Assembly (NCBI GenBank): GCA_002322865.1
Contig: DCOH01000024.1
Coordinates: forward strand, 79,284-111,334
Origin: Sphingobacterium sp. UBA1575
GTDB taxonomy: Bacteria > Bacteroidota > Bacteroidia > Sphingobacteriales > Sphingobacteriaceae
DNA length: 32,051 bases
Reading direction: 5' to 3'
Shown here: in pieces, positions 1 through 6,526 of the stretch
Numbering within the stretch: the stretch's first letter is position 1
How the letters are laid out: each line of letters starts with the position of its first letter
Program-made: the position numbers and the translations under genes
The notes under the pieces: generated by a model
What the model saw: only the letters and a program-made list of their open reading frames with translations
The model's database searches: none
What the model was told of the DNA's origin: nothing

Positions 1-597
1 AATTTTTTCACGTAATTGGTTGATGAAAATACAACAACAGTTTGTTTTGGCAATCGTTCCGGTTAATTTACGTAAGGCTTGGGACATCAAACGTGCCTGA
101 AGACCCATTTTAGATTCTCCCATTTCGCCTTCGATCTCTCCCTTAGGTACCAAAGCGGCAACGGAGTCAATCACGATCACATCGATCGCTCCTGAACGGA
201 TCAGGTTATCGGCAATTTCCAATGCCTGCTCCCCATTATCTGGTTGTGAGATCAATAGGTTCTCGATATCCACACCCAATTTTTGGGCATAGTATTTATC
301 AAAGGCATGTTCCGCATCAATGATGGCGGCGATACCCCCTTTTTTCTGAGCCTCAGCAACAATATGTGTAGCTAACGTGGTTTTACCGGAGGATTCCGGA
401 CCGTATATTTCAATGATACGACCTTTTGGAACACCACCAATACCTAAGGCGATATCCAATCCCAAAGAACCAGTAGAAATAGCTTCGATTGGTTCTACAG
501 CCGAATCACCCAATTTCATGATGGTTCCCTTTCCGTAGGATTTCTCTAGTTTATCTAAGGTAAGCTGTAAAGCTTTTAATTTGTCTGAGTTGCTCAT
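1..597 (-). CDS. recA: Recombinase A, N-terminal 199 residues (cut by left edge)
   Basis: RecA forms filaments on single-stranded DNA, drives homologous strand exchange and triggers SOS cleavage. The visible 199 residues start at the ATG complementary to 595-597 and stay open to base 1, so the C-terminal part lies outside the window. Seen: Walker A GPESSGKT at residues 66-73, the EHAFD segment at 96-100, Walker B ending in VIVIDS at 140-145, the MGLQARLMSQALRK segment at 164-177 and the FINQLREKI stretch at the cut. These are diagnostic of RecA rather than RadA or other RecA-fold ATPases. A well-formed Bacteroidota promoter lies 19 nt upstream of the start. I see no SOS-box-like palindrome, but a LexA site of unknown consensus cannot be excluded. 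Confidence 0.98.
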   Translation of the reverse strand, partial: MSNSDKLKALQLTLDKLEKSYGKGTIMKLGDSAVEPIEAISTGSLGLDIALGIGGVPKGRIIEIYGPESSGKTTLATHIVAEAQKKGGIAAIIDAEHAFDKYYAQKLGVDIENLLISQPDNGEQALEIADNLIRSGAIDVIVIDSVAALVPKGEIEGEMGESKMGLQARLMSQALRKLTGTIAKTNCCCIFINQLREKI

Positions 598-616
598 ATT
601 TTTAGTATATTAAGAT

Positions 617-648
617 CAAAAATAACGTATTGTTTAGATAACTGCAAA
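617..648 (-). promoter_or_regulatory. Bacteroidota-type promoter of recA
   Basis: On the minus strand a TTTG element (648-645) is followed after exactly 20 nt by TATTTTTG (624-617). This matches the Bacteroidota housekeeping sigma consensus TTTG-N19/20-TAnnTTTG. The predicted start of transcription is near 612, giving a short 5' UTR of about 15 nt before the recA ATG. Confidence 0.7.
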
Positions 649-739
649 TTATTTACTAAAAAAATTAGTTTAAATATTGTATTTATTTAAAAATAAGATG
701 TTTAATAGCAGTTAAAGTTAGTTTAAAGATAAATATTGG

Positions 740-1402
740 TTAAGTTTTTTCTACCGGCTTGGCCTTATATTTCTGTTCGAAGTATTTGCAGAAGTAGGTT
801 ATGGGGCAGATTTCGCATTTCGGTTTTCTGGCCACGCAGATATATCGCCCATGCAGGATGAGCCAATGATGTGCAATAGCAATGGTATCCTTCGGCAGGT
901 ATTTGATGAGTTGTTTCTCGACGGCCAAGGGCGTAGTTGCCCGGCTGGTAAGGCCTAAACGATTGCTGACCCGAAATACATGCGTATCCACCGCCATCGC
1001 CGGATTATGGTAAACCACAGAAGATATGACATTAGCCGTTTTACGACCAACTCCCGGTAATTTGACCAGATCCTCGATTTTCTCCGGAACGGTAGAATCG
1101 AACTCCGTTACCAGTTTTTGAGCCATACCCAGCAGATGCTTCGCTTTATTGTTCGGATAGCTCACGGAACGGATATACGAAAAAATTTCCTCCACCGAAC
1201 TGGCCGCTAAAGATTCCGGTTCAGGGAAACGTTCGAAAAGGGCAGGGGTAACTTGGTTGATGCGTTTATCCGTACATTGTGCAGAGAGAATAACTGCGAC
1301 CAACAACTCATAGGGGTTGCCGTAGTTCAATTCAGTCTGTGCATCGGGATTATGGGTAGAGAAGTATTCGACGAATGCCTTATATCTATCTTTTTTTAGC
1401 AT
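740..1402 (-). CDS. nth: Endonuclease III (DNA glycosylase/AP lyase)
   Basis: Removes oxidised pyrimidines from DNA and cleaves the abasic site by beta-elimination in base excision repair. With the ATG at 1402 as start the protein has 220 residues, normal for Nth. Seen: helix-hairpin-helix LPGVGRKTAN at 115-124 with catalytic Lys121, catalytic Asp139 in VDTHVFRVSNRLGL, and the C-terminal 4Fe-4S motif C-x6-C-x2-C-x5-C at Cys189, 196, 199 and 205. A TTG two codons upstream is in frame but lies inside a -7 promoter box, so the ATG is preferred. It shares a strand with recA, but recA has its own promoter, so these are probably separate transcripts. Confidence 0.95.
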   Translation of the reverse strand: MLKKDRYKAFVEYFSTHNPDAQTELNYGNPYELLVAVILSAQCTDKRINQVTPALFERFPEPESLAASSVEEIFSYIRSVSYPNNKAKHLLGMAQKLVTEFDSTVPEKIEDLVKLPGVGRKTANVISSVVYHNPAMAVDTHVFRVSNRLGLTSRATTPLAVEKQLIKYLPKDTIAIAHHWLILHGRYICVARKPKCEICPITYFCKYFEQKYKAKPVEKT

Positions 1403-1405
1403 GTA

Positions 1406-1413
1406 CAAATATA
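1406..1413 (-). promoter_or_regulatory. Candidate -7 box of nth, 3 nt from the ATG
   Basis: TATATTTG on the minus strand is an exact TAnnTTTG box and ends only three bases before the nth ATG. A transcript initiated from it would start at or within a base or two of the start codon, so it would be leaderless. No TTTG element is found about 20 nt upstream; that position falls in the terminator stem of the preceding gene. Confidence 0.4.
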
Positions 1414-1415
1414 CT

Positions 1416-1456
1416 AAAAAGGAACATAGCCACTCCGCTGTCTGAGTGGCTATGTT
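1416..1456 (-). terminator. Rho-independent terminator of the 65-residue ORF
   Basis: A perfect 13-bp stem pairs AACATAGCCACTC (1423-1435) with GAGTGGCTATGTT (1444-1456) around an 8-nt loop. Read on the minus strand, it is followed after two bases by TTTTT (1420-1416). It begins immediately after the stop codon of the small upstream gene and directly precedes nth. Confidence 0.85.
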
Positions 1457-1654
1457 TTATAAATTACGAAGTGACTTTGAGTAGTTGAGTATATTTGCTA
1501 TTGTTTTATCTTCTGGATTTTTTGCTAGTTGCGAAATGCAACCTTTAATCTTATCCTCGAATGATACTTCAACTTCATTATTCTCTACTGTATTCGAGAA
1601 TTGTTCTTCGTAGTTTAATTCATTTGTTTTAGTAGAATTTTCAACCATAAGCAT
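1457..1654 (-). CDS. Small acidic protein of unknown function
   Basis: A 65-residue ORF between the S8 peptidase gene and nth, which I do not recognise. The N-terminal 35 residues are rich in Glu and Asn (for example NELNYEEQFS and NNEVEVSFED) and look disordered. The second half (KIKGCISQLAKNPEDK to the C terminus) could form one or two helices with a single Cys. There is no signal peptide or membrane segment. A second in-frame ATG at 1648 could equally be the start. The main evidence that it is real is the strong intrinsic terminator directly after its stop codon. It lies 60 bp after the S8 peptidase gene on the same strand with no terminator between, so it may share that transcript. Confidence 0.55.
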   Translation of the reverse strand: MLMVENSTKTNELNYEEQFSNTVENNEVEVSFEDKIKGCISQLAKNPEDKTIANILNYSKSLRNL

Positions 1655-1714
1655 CTTTGTTTTATATAGTTAACGCAAGATACTTATCAATATTGTGAAA
1701 AATTTAACATTTTT

Positions 1715-3343
1715 TTACTTTTTCTTGGAAAGTAGCTTATCAGCCTCTACAATGGCCTTATAGGCATTTACCACACCGCCACTAACGGAAATTTCATCCA
1801 GGTAAACCCGTTTGTTTCCATTTTCTCCCTTTACTTTTACCTTTTGGTCAATCTTGGTCACCGAGTTCATGATCACCTGTTTTACCTCCTCTGCTGTAAA
1901 GCTTGGGTAATAGGCACGGATCAAAGCAGCTAATCCCGATACCACTGGGGCAGCCATACTGGTTCCATCCATATCTTTGTATTTGCTTTCCGGCATGGTC
2001 GAATAGATCTTCACTCCAGGCGCAAACACATCCACGCTACGATAACCGTAGTTGGAGAATTCTGCCAATAGATCGGCATCTACTTTCCATGCTGTAGCAC
2101 CAACCGTGATCCAGTTTTTGGCTTCACCGATGATGGCATCCACACTATCGGTAAAATACTTCATGGGATAATTTTTCTCTACATCGACATTCTTGGAATC
2201 ATTACCTGCAGCATGAACCAAAAGAACATCCTTGGATGCGGCATATTTAATGGCTTCATCCACCGCTTTTTTATTATAGGCATATCCTTTTCCGAAGCTC
2301 ATATTGATCACTTTTGCGCCGTTATCTACCGCATAACGGATGGCATTGGCCACATCCTTATCTCGTTCATCACCATTGGGAACCATGCGGACCGCCATGA
2401 TCTGTACCTGATCGGATACACCATCGATTCCTAAGTTATTTTTGCGTTTTGCCCCAATGATCCCTGCTACGTGCGTGCCATGGTCGGCATCAGGACCTTT
2501 TACATCCGCATTTCCATAATGACGTTCTGATGCATCATCGTAATTATCGCCAATCAACGGACGTGGGTCGAAACCTTTGTTCAAGTGGTAATCTACCTGA
2601 TCGCTGAAATAGGTCGCACCTTCTTTGATGTCCTCATAGAATTTTTCAAAGCTTCCTTTTTCCATTTCCTTTTTAGCAATTCGGATGATGTTCTTTTGGT
2701 TGCTGTTCGGGTTAGGGAATGCATCCAGATCCGCTGCCGTAATGGCTTTTGGATCTTTTCCGATGCCTTTGATTATTGCCTCCAAACTTTCCTTGATGCG
2801 CACATAATTCTGTTTACCGAAAGCGGCTTCATCCATTTTCGAGGTGTAATCGGTCACCATTTTTTGATAAGCGACAAATTCTCTTCTTTCTTTTTCGGAA
2901 AGTGGTGTGGAAGGTAATACAGAGATATACTTAGGTTCATAAATGCGGATCAAACGGGTCACTTCCAGATTATCATGGTCCACGTTTTCACCTTTGGCAT
3001 TCCCTAGGAAATTCCAGCCATATACATCATCGATATAGCCATTGCCATCATCATCCTTCCCATTTCCAGGGATTTCTTTTTTATTTTTCCAAAGTACATC
3101 TTTCAAATCTTCGTGCTTGATGTCTACACCACCATCCAATACCGCCACGATTACTGGGCTAGCTTTACGACCCTTTAATAATTCGTAGGCTTTATCGGTG
3201 CTGATTCCCATCGCGCCATCTTTTTGGTAATCCAGATTGAACCAATTGGCAGGTGCTTTATCTTTATCTTTTTCTTGGGCAACGCTATAGAAAGGTAGGA
3301 TACCTAAAGCGAGATAGCACAACAATTTATTTGTTTTTAACAT
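1715..3343 (-). CDS. Secreted subtilisin-like serine peptidase (S8 family)
   Basis: A 542-residue peptidase with a Sec signal peptide (hydrophobic residues about 7-20, likely cleavage after VAQ near 23) and no lipobox cysteine, so probably periplasmic or exported. The complete S8 triad is visible: Asp70 in VAVLDGGVD, His288 in DHGTHVAGI and Ser462 in GTSMAAP, with oxyanion Asn381 in HAAGND. Asp and His are separated by about 218 residues, far more than in classical subtilisins. The insertion begins with an Asp-rich DDDGNGYIDD loop (97-106), which may bind calcium, and continues with a predicted helical charged stretch (about 125-250). This architecture recurs in Bacteroidota S8 proteins. There is no T9SS C-terminal sorting domain; the chain ends in a lysine-rich tail. 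The substrate is unknown. Confidence 0.93.
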   Translation of the reverse strand: MLKTNKLLCYLALGILPFYSVAQEKDKDKAPANWFNLDYQKDGAMGISTDKAYELLKGRKASPVIVAVLDGGVDIKHEDLKDVLWKNKKEIPGNGKDDDGNGYIDDVYGWNFLGNAKGENVDHDNLEVTRLIRIYEPKYISVLPSTPLSEKERREFVAYQKMVTDYTSKMDEAAFGKQNYVRIKESLEAIIKGIGKDPKAITAADLDAFPNPNSNQKNIIRIAKKEMEKGSFEKFYEDIKEGATYFSDQVDYHLNKGFDPRPLIGDNYDDASERHYGNADVKGPDADHGTHVAGIIGAKRKNNLGIDGVSDQVQIMAVRMVPNGDERDKDVANAIRYAVDNGAKVINMSFGKGYAYNKKAVDEAIKYAASKDVLLVHAAGNDSKNVDVEKNYPMKYFTDSVDAIIGEAKNWITVGATAWKVDADLLAEFSNYGYRSVDVFAPGVKIYSTMPESKYKDMDGTSMAAPVVSGLAALIRAYYPSFTAEEVKQVIMNSVTKIDQKVKVKGENGNKRVYLDEISVSGGVVNAYKAIVEADKLLSKKK

Positions 3344-3365
3344 ATTTATTAAGATTATAATTTTC

Positions 3366-3373
3366 CAAAATTA
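3366..3373 (-). promoter_or_regulatory. Possible -7 box of the S8 peptidase gene
   Basis: TAATTTTG on the minus strand matches TAnnTTTG exactly and lies 22 nt before the ATG at 3343. No matching TTTG element is seen about 20 nt upstream, so support is moderate to weak. The 124 bp between this gene and the divergent peptidase gene is AT-rich and shows nothing else. Confidence 0.35.
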
Positions 3374-3467
3374 ATGTTTTATGGGATATTCATCTGTTAA
3401 TTAATCTAAAAACTAGATATTATTGCTAAATTTAATCCCAACTAAGACCATTATTAAATTTAAATAT

Positions 3468-5624
3468 ATGAAAGAAAAAATTGTTTTTGGTTTAATACTA
3501 TCGATGATTATTTCATCATGTTCACAAGAAACTAGCGTGAAAAAAGACCCTATAATTTGGCCAGAGGCCACAGCTCCCATTGCGGAATTAAAAGCTTTCC
3601 AACGGATAATCCATGGTGATACCGTTCAGGATCCCTACTATTGGATGAATGATTATTTTAAGAAGGGGCCAGATTCTTCTAAAGTGGTTTCCTACCTGGA
3701 GGCGGAAAACAACTATACCAAGGCCATGATGAAGGACACGGAAGGTTTTCAGGATGTGCTTTTCAAGGAGATGAAGAGCAGGATCAAGGAAACGGATGAG
3801 AGTGTACCCTATCTGAAAAATGGCTATTATTATTACCAACGTACCGAAGAAGGGAAGCAATATTACAAGGTATGCCGTAAGAAAGGAAATCTGCAAGCTC
3901 CAGAGGAGGTGCTTTTGGATGTGGATAAGATGGCCGAAGGGTTCCCTTATTATTCCTTGGGAGGTGTTTCAGTAAGTCCGGATAATAAAATGGTAGCCTA
4001 TGGAGTAGATACGGTTTCCCGTCGGGAATATGTGATCTACATCAAAAACCTGGAAACAGGGGAAATATTAAAGGACAGGATCGTGCGGACTTCCGGTTCT
4101 GCGATCTGGGCAAATGATAACAAGACCCTTTTCTACACGGCTAAAAATCCGGTGACTTTATTGAGTGAGAAGATCAAACGTCATACCTTGGGCACCGATT
4201 CCAAGACCGATGCGACCGTTTATGATGAAAAGGATAACACCAATTATATTGGGGTATGGAAATCCAAGAATGATCAATATATTTTCATCCAATCGGGAGG
4301 AACATTGAGTTCGGAAACCTTATACCTGCGTTCGGATGATCCGAACGGAACCTTCAAGGTATTCCAGCCGAGGATGAAGAATGTACTGTATTCTGTTACG
4401 CCATTGGCGGATCGTTTCGTGATCCAAACGAATGATGGGGCACAGAACTTCAAGGTGATGGAGACACCTCTGGATAAGACTGGCAAGGAAAACTGGAAGG
4501 AATATATTCCGCATAGAAAGGATGTGCTGATCGAAGGTTTGGATGAATTTGAGAATTTCTTGGTGGTTTCTGAGCGCAAGAATGGCTTGACCAACTTGGC
4601 GATCCGAAATCTAAAAGACAATAGCCAACATTACATGGATTTTGGCGAAGCGGCCTATACGGTATATTCCAGTGCCAATCCGGAATACCATACGGATGTG
4701 GTTCGATATGGCTATACCTCGATGGTGACCCCTTCTTCCACCTATGATTATAACATGAAGACTAAGGATAAGACCTTGTTGAAGCAACAAGAAGTGTTGG
4801 GTGGATATGATGCCAATCAATATACCACTGAAAGGATCATGGCAAAGGTGAGAGATGGTGTGGAAGTTCCGATTTCGCTTGTTTATAAGAAGGGAACGAA
4901 GAAGGATGGGCAGGCACCTTTGTTGTTGTATGCGTATGGATCATACGGTAGTTCGATGGATCCGACCTTCAGTTCGACCCGTTTGAGTTTATTGGACCGT
5001 GGTTTTATTTTTGCCATCGCGCATATCCGTGGGGGAGAGGAGATGGGAAGACAATGGTATGAGGACGGAAAGATGATGAAAAAGAAGAATACTTTTACGG
5101 ATTTCATCGATTGTGGCCAGTTTTTGGTGGATCAAAAATACACGTCGAAAGCACATTTGTATGCACAGGGTGGTAGTGCCGGTGGATTATTGATGGGTGC
5201 AATTATGAATATGGCACCGGAATTATGGAACGGTATTATTGCCCAGGTCCCTTTTGTGGATGTGGTGAATACCATGTTGGATGAAACGATTCCATTGACG
5301 ACCAATGAGTATGATGAGTGGGGGAACCCGAACCAGAAAGAGGCATATGATTATATGAAATCGTATTCGCCTTATGAGAATATCGAAGCGAAGGAATATC
5401 CAAATCTGTTGGTGACAACGGGCTTGCATGATTCGCAGGTGCAATATTTTGAGCCAGCGAAATGGGTGGCGAAATTAAGGGCGACTAAGAAGGGAAATAA
5501 TGTAATTTTATTGAAAACGGATATGGATTATGGGCATGGCGGCGCTTCTGGAAGGTTTGATTACTTGAAGGATGTCGCGCTGAATTATGCTTTCCTGTTT
5601 AAGTTGGAAGGGATTAAGAAGTAG
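3468..5624 (+). CDS. ptrB: Oligopeptidase B-like S9 peptidase lipoprotein
   Basis: A 718-residue prolyl-oligopeptidase-family enzyme; oligopeptidase B members cleave short peptides after Lys or Arg. The ATG at 3468 is chosen because it begins a clean lipoprotein signal (MKEKIVFGLILSMIISSC) with lipid-attachment Cys18. An in-frame TTG 45 bp upstream would bury it. After an N-terminal segment with the conserved DPYYWMNDYF comes the beta-propeller (about 110-430), then the alpha/beta hydrolase domain with Ser570 in GGSAGG, Asp655 in GLHDSQV and His690 in YGHGG. The IRGGEEMGRQWYEDGK segment is typical of the oligopeptidase B branch. Family annotation is firm; the exact substrate range is inferred. 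It is followed by a REP-like palindrome. Confidence 0.93.
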   Translation: MKEKIVFGLILSMIISSCSQETSVKKDPIIWPEATAPIAELKAFQRIIHGDTVQDPYYWMNDYFKKGPDSSKVVSYLEAENNYTKAMMKDTEGFQDVLFKEMKSRIKETDESVPYLKNGYYYYQRTEEGKQYYKVCRKKGNLQAPEEVLLDVDKMAEGFPYYSLGGVSVSPDNKMVAYGVDTVSRREYVIYIKNLETGEILKDRIVRTSGSAIWANDNKTLFYTAKNPVTLLSEKIKRHTLGTDSKTDATVYDEKDNTNYIGVWKSKNDQYIFIQSGGTLSSETLYLRSDDPNGTFKVFQPRMKNVLYSVTPLADRFVIQTNDGAQNFKVMETPLDKTGKENWKEYIPHRKDVLIEGLDEFENFLVVSERKNGLTNLAIRNLKDNSQHYMDFGEAAYTVYSSANPEYHTDVVRYGYTSMVTPSSTYDYNMKTKDKTLLKQQEVLGGYDANQYTTERIMAKVRDGVEVPISLVYKKGTKKDGQAPLLLYAYGSYGSSMDPTFSSTRLSLLDRGFIFAIAHIRGGEEMGRQWYEDGKMMKKKNTFTDFIDCGQFLVDQKYTSKAHLYAQGGSAGGLLMGAIMNMAPELWNGIIAQVPFVDVVNTMLDETIPLTTNEYDEWGNPNQKEAYDYMKSYSPYENIEAKEYPNLLVTTGLHDSQVQYFEPAKWVAKLRATKKGNNVILLKTDMDYGHGGASGRFDYLKDVALNYAFLFKLEGIKK

Positions 5625-5641
5625 GGAATTTGAAACCTCCA

Positions 5642-5746
5642 CGTCATTGCGAGGAGGTACGACGAAGCAATCTTTGGACTAATTGAAAGATTGCTTCGTT
5701 CCTCGCAATGACGCGAAGTTTACAATGACAAGGTCTCGCAATGACG
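5642..5746 (+). repeat. REP-like palindromic repeat, copy 1
   Basis: CGTCATTGCGAGG (5642-5654) pairs perfectly with CCTCGCAATGACG (5701-5713). Inside it, GACGAAGCAATCTTT (5661-5675) pairs with AAAGATTGCTTCGTT (5686-5700) at 14 of 15 positions. A 6-nt bulge (AGGTAC type) sits only on the left arm and gives the element an orientation. A degenerate tail (to 5746) carries a further half-copy CTCGCAATGACG. It fills the convergent junction between the S9 peptidase gene and the small membrane protein gene. Two relatives occur at 9605-9695 and 23000-23120. Confidence 0.9.
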
Positions 5747-5752
5747 TAAACC

Positions 5753-6046
5753 TTATTTTTTATTTTTCAAGCTGTCCGCTTTCAATTCAATTTCCTGCTC
5801 TATCGCCTTACCTTCCTGCTCTCTCGCCTCATTTTCCTGCTCCCTCGCATCAACCTGATGCTGCTTATAATTTTCCATCGCAACCTTACTCGCAGTCTGC
5901 GACACCAATACCCCAGCAATCGCAATCACCGTAACCACCAAAATCCCCCACATGTGCTTTTTCTTGTCCTGTTTAACCAGCCAATACATAAAATACACAT
6001 AAGGAATCACGAAAAGGATATAGAAAATAATACTTGGACCAACCAT
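5753..6046 (-). CDS. Small membrane protein with charged coiled-coil tail
   Basis: A 97-residue protein that I do not recognise. Two hydrophobic segments (about residues 4-22, SIIFYILFVIPYVYFMYWL, and 32-47, WGILVVTVIAIAGVLV) are separated by a short basic loop KQDKKKH, suggesting a hairpin in the inner membrane. The C-terminal half contains imperfect heptad-like repeats REQENEAREQEGKAIEQE and probably forms a coiled coil. The frame is open 111 bp further upstream, but ATG 6046 is chosen because it begins the first membrane segment and has an exact -7 box 18 nt in front. It converges on the S9 peptidase gene. Confidence 0.65.
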   Translation of the reverse strand: MVGPSIIFYILFVIPYVYFMYWLVKQDKKKHMWGILVVTVIAIAGVLVSQTASKVAMENYKQHQVDAREQENEAREQEGKAIEQEIELKADSLKNKK

Positions 6047-6064
6047 GATATTTAAATATTTCTG

Positions 6065-6072
6065 CAAAACTA
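6065..6072 (-). promoter_or_regulatory. -7 box for the small membrane protein gene
   Basis: TAGTTTTG on the minus strand is an exact TAnnTTTG match, 18 nt before the chosen ATG at 6046. A TTTG lies further upstream (6100-6097) at a spacing of 24 nt, longer than the usual 19-20. Confidence 0.4.
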
Positions 6073-6230
6073 AGGAAATATTTACGGTATAGTGTACAAA
6101 ACAATGAAAGATTTTAAACGTTTCAATAATGTAGTGGTCTAATTGAAAGGATTGCAAATAAGTAGAATAGATGTAATTTTTTATGTAAAAAAACTACATT
6201 GATATTGCATAAAAGAAAAAAATAATTGTT

Positions 6231-6238
6231 TACTTTTG
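6231..6238 (+). promoter_or_regulatory. Promoter -7 box of the arginine operon
   Basis: TACTTTTG is an exact TAnnTTTG box. An upstream TTG (6205-6207) is separated by 23 nt, slightly longer than consensus. Predicted transcription start is about 6243, which leaves a leader of roughly 285 nt before the first enzyme gene. The 6047-6526 gap, the longest in the window, holds this promoter, the divergent promoter at 6065-6072, the leader ORF and the hairpins listed separately. Confidence 0.55.
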
Positions 6239-6273
6239 CGCAGTCTGATCACAGGATATAAAACGATAAGAAG

Positions 6274-6408
6274 ATGATATGTAACAGAACATTTTTGGGA
6301 TTATTTGGCCAAGCTTTCTACAAGCTTGTTCAGGTTTCCTATGTGCATGTTCGATCATTTAATTGTCCAATACTTCGATTCCGACGACCTATTCTGCCTC
6401 GAGCTTGA
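6274..6408 (+). CDS. Candidate arginine leader peptide (44 residues)
   Basis: A short ORF begins about 30 nt after the predicted transcription start of the arginine operon and ends at TGA 6406-6408. It has six Arg residues in 44, five of them in the last 18 (positions 27, 35, 37, 38 and 43, in the segment ILRFRRPILPRA). All five of these are encoded by CGA (6352, 6376, 6382, 6385 and 6400). Over the stretches I read, the downstream argG gene uses mostly CGT and CGC. The last CGA codon lies inside the left arms of two competing hairpins. This fits a peptide whose translation senses charged arginyl-tRNA, as in attenuators of other amino-acid operons. That function is inferred; conservation is untested. 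Confidence 0.5.
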   Translation: MICNRTFLGLFGQAFYKLVQVSYVHVRSFNCPILRFRRPILPRA

Positions 6409-6503
6409 TTTACGAGGCAGGCAAATTTCCCATATTGATTTTCCATCAAGCTCGATGGAAGATGGTTAGAGTAAGATTAGATAATCCAAATACTTCGGTA
6501 TTT
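6394..6503 (+). promoter_or_regulatory. Candidate attenuator: competing hairpins in the arg leader
   Basis: Three perfect stems overlap. A: CTGCCTCG (6394-6401) with CGAGGCAG (6413-6420). B: TCGAGCTTGAT (6399-6409) with ATCAAGCTCGA (6445-6455). C: TTCCATC (6441-6447) with GATGGAA (6454-6460). B excludes both A and C. A fourth, D, is AAATAC-TTCG-GTATTT (6488-6503), a stable cUUCGg tetraloop followed by ACATTTT, 23 nt before the acyltransferase ATG. D could be a weak terminator or mask ribosome entry. Stem A starts seven bases after the RR codon pair of the leader ORF, so a stalled ribosome would change which stems form. The direction of control cannot be decided from the sequence. Confidence 0.5.
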
Positions 6504-6526
6504 ACATTTTAGGTCGATAAATTTAA

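Noticed and set aside
665..727. 10-bp direct repeat TTAGTTTAAA between recA and nth
   Set aside because: AT-rich 10-mer repeated by chance is likely; no symmetry or link to the recA promoter.
5683..5934. Plus-strand ORF of 83 codons crossing the REP element
   Set aside because: Its first part is a translation of the palindrome and the rest is antisense to the small membrane protein gene; the Pro/Ser-rich product is an artefact of that.
6341..6469. Second short ORF in the arginine leader (42 residues)
   Set aside because: It overlaps the arginine-rich candidate in another frame, has only two Arg residues and no codon bias suggesting regulation; kept only as a possible overlapping translation.
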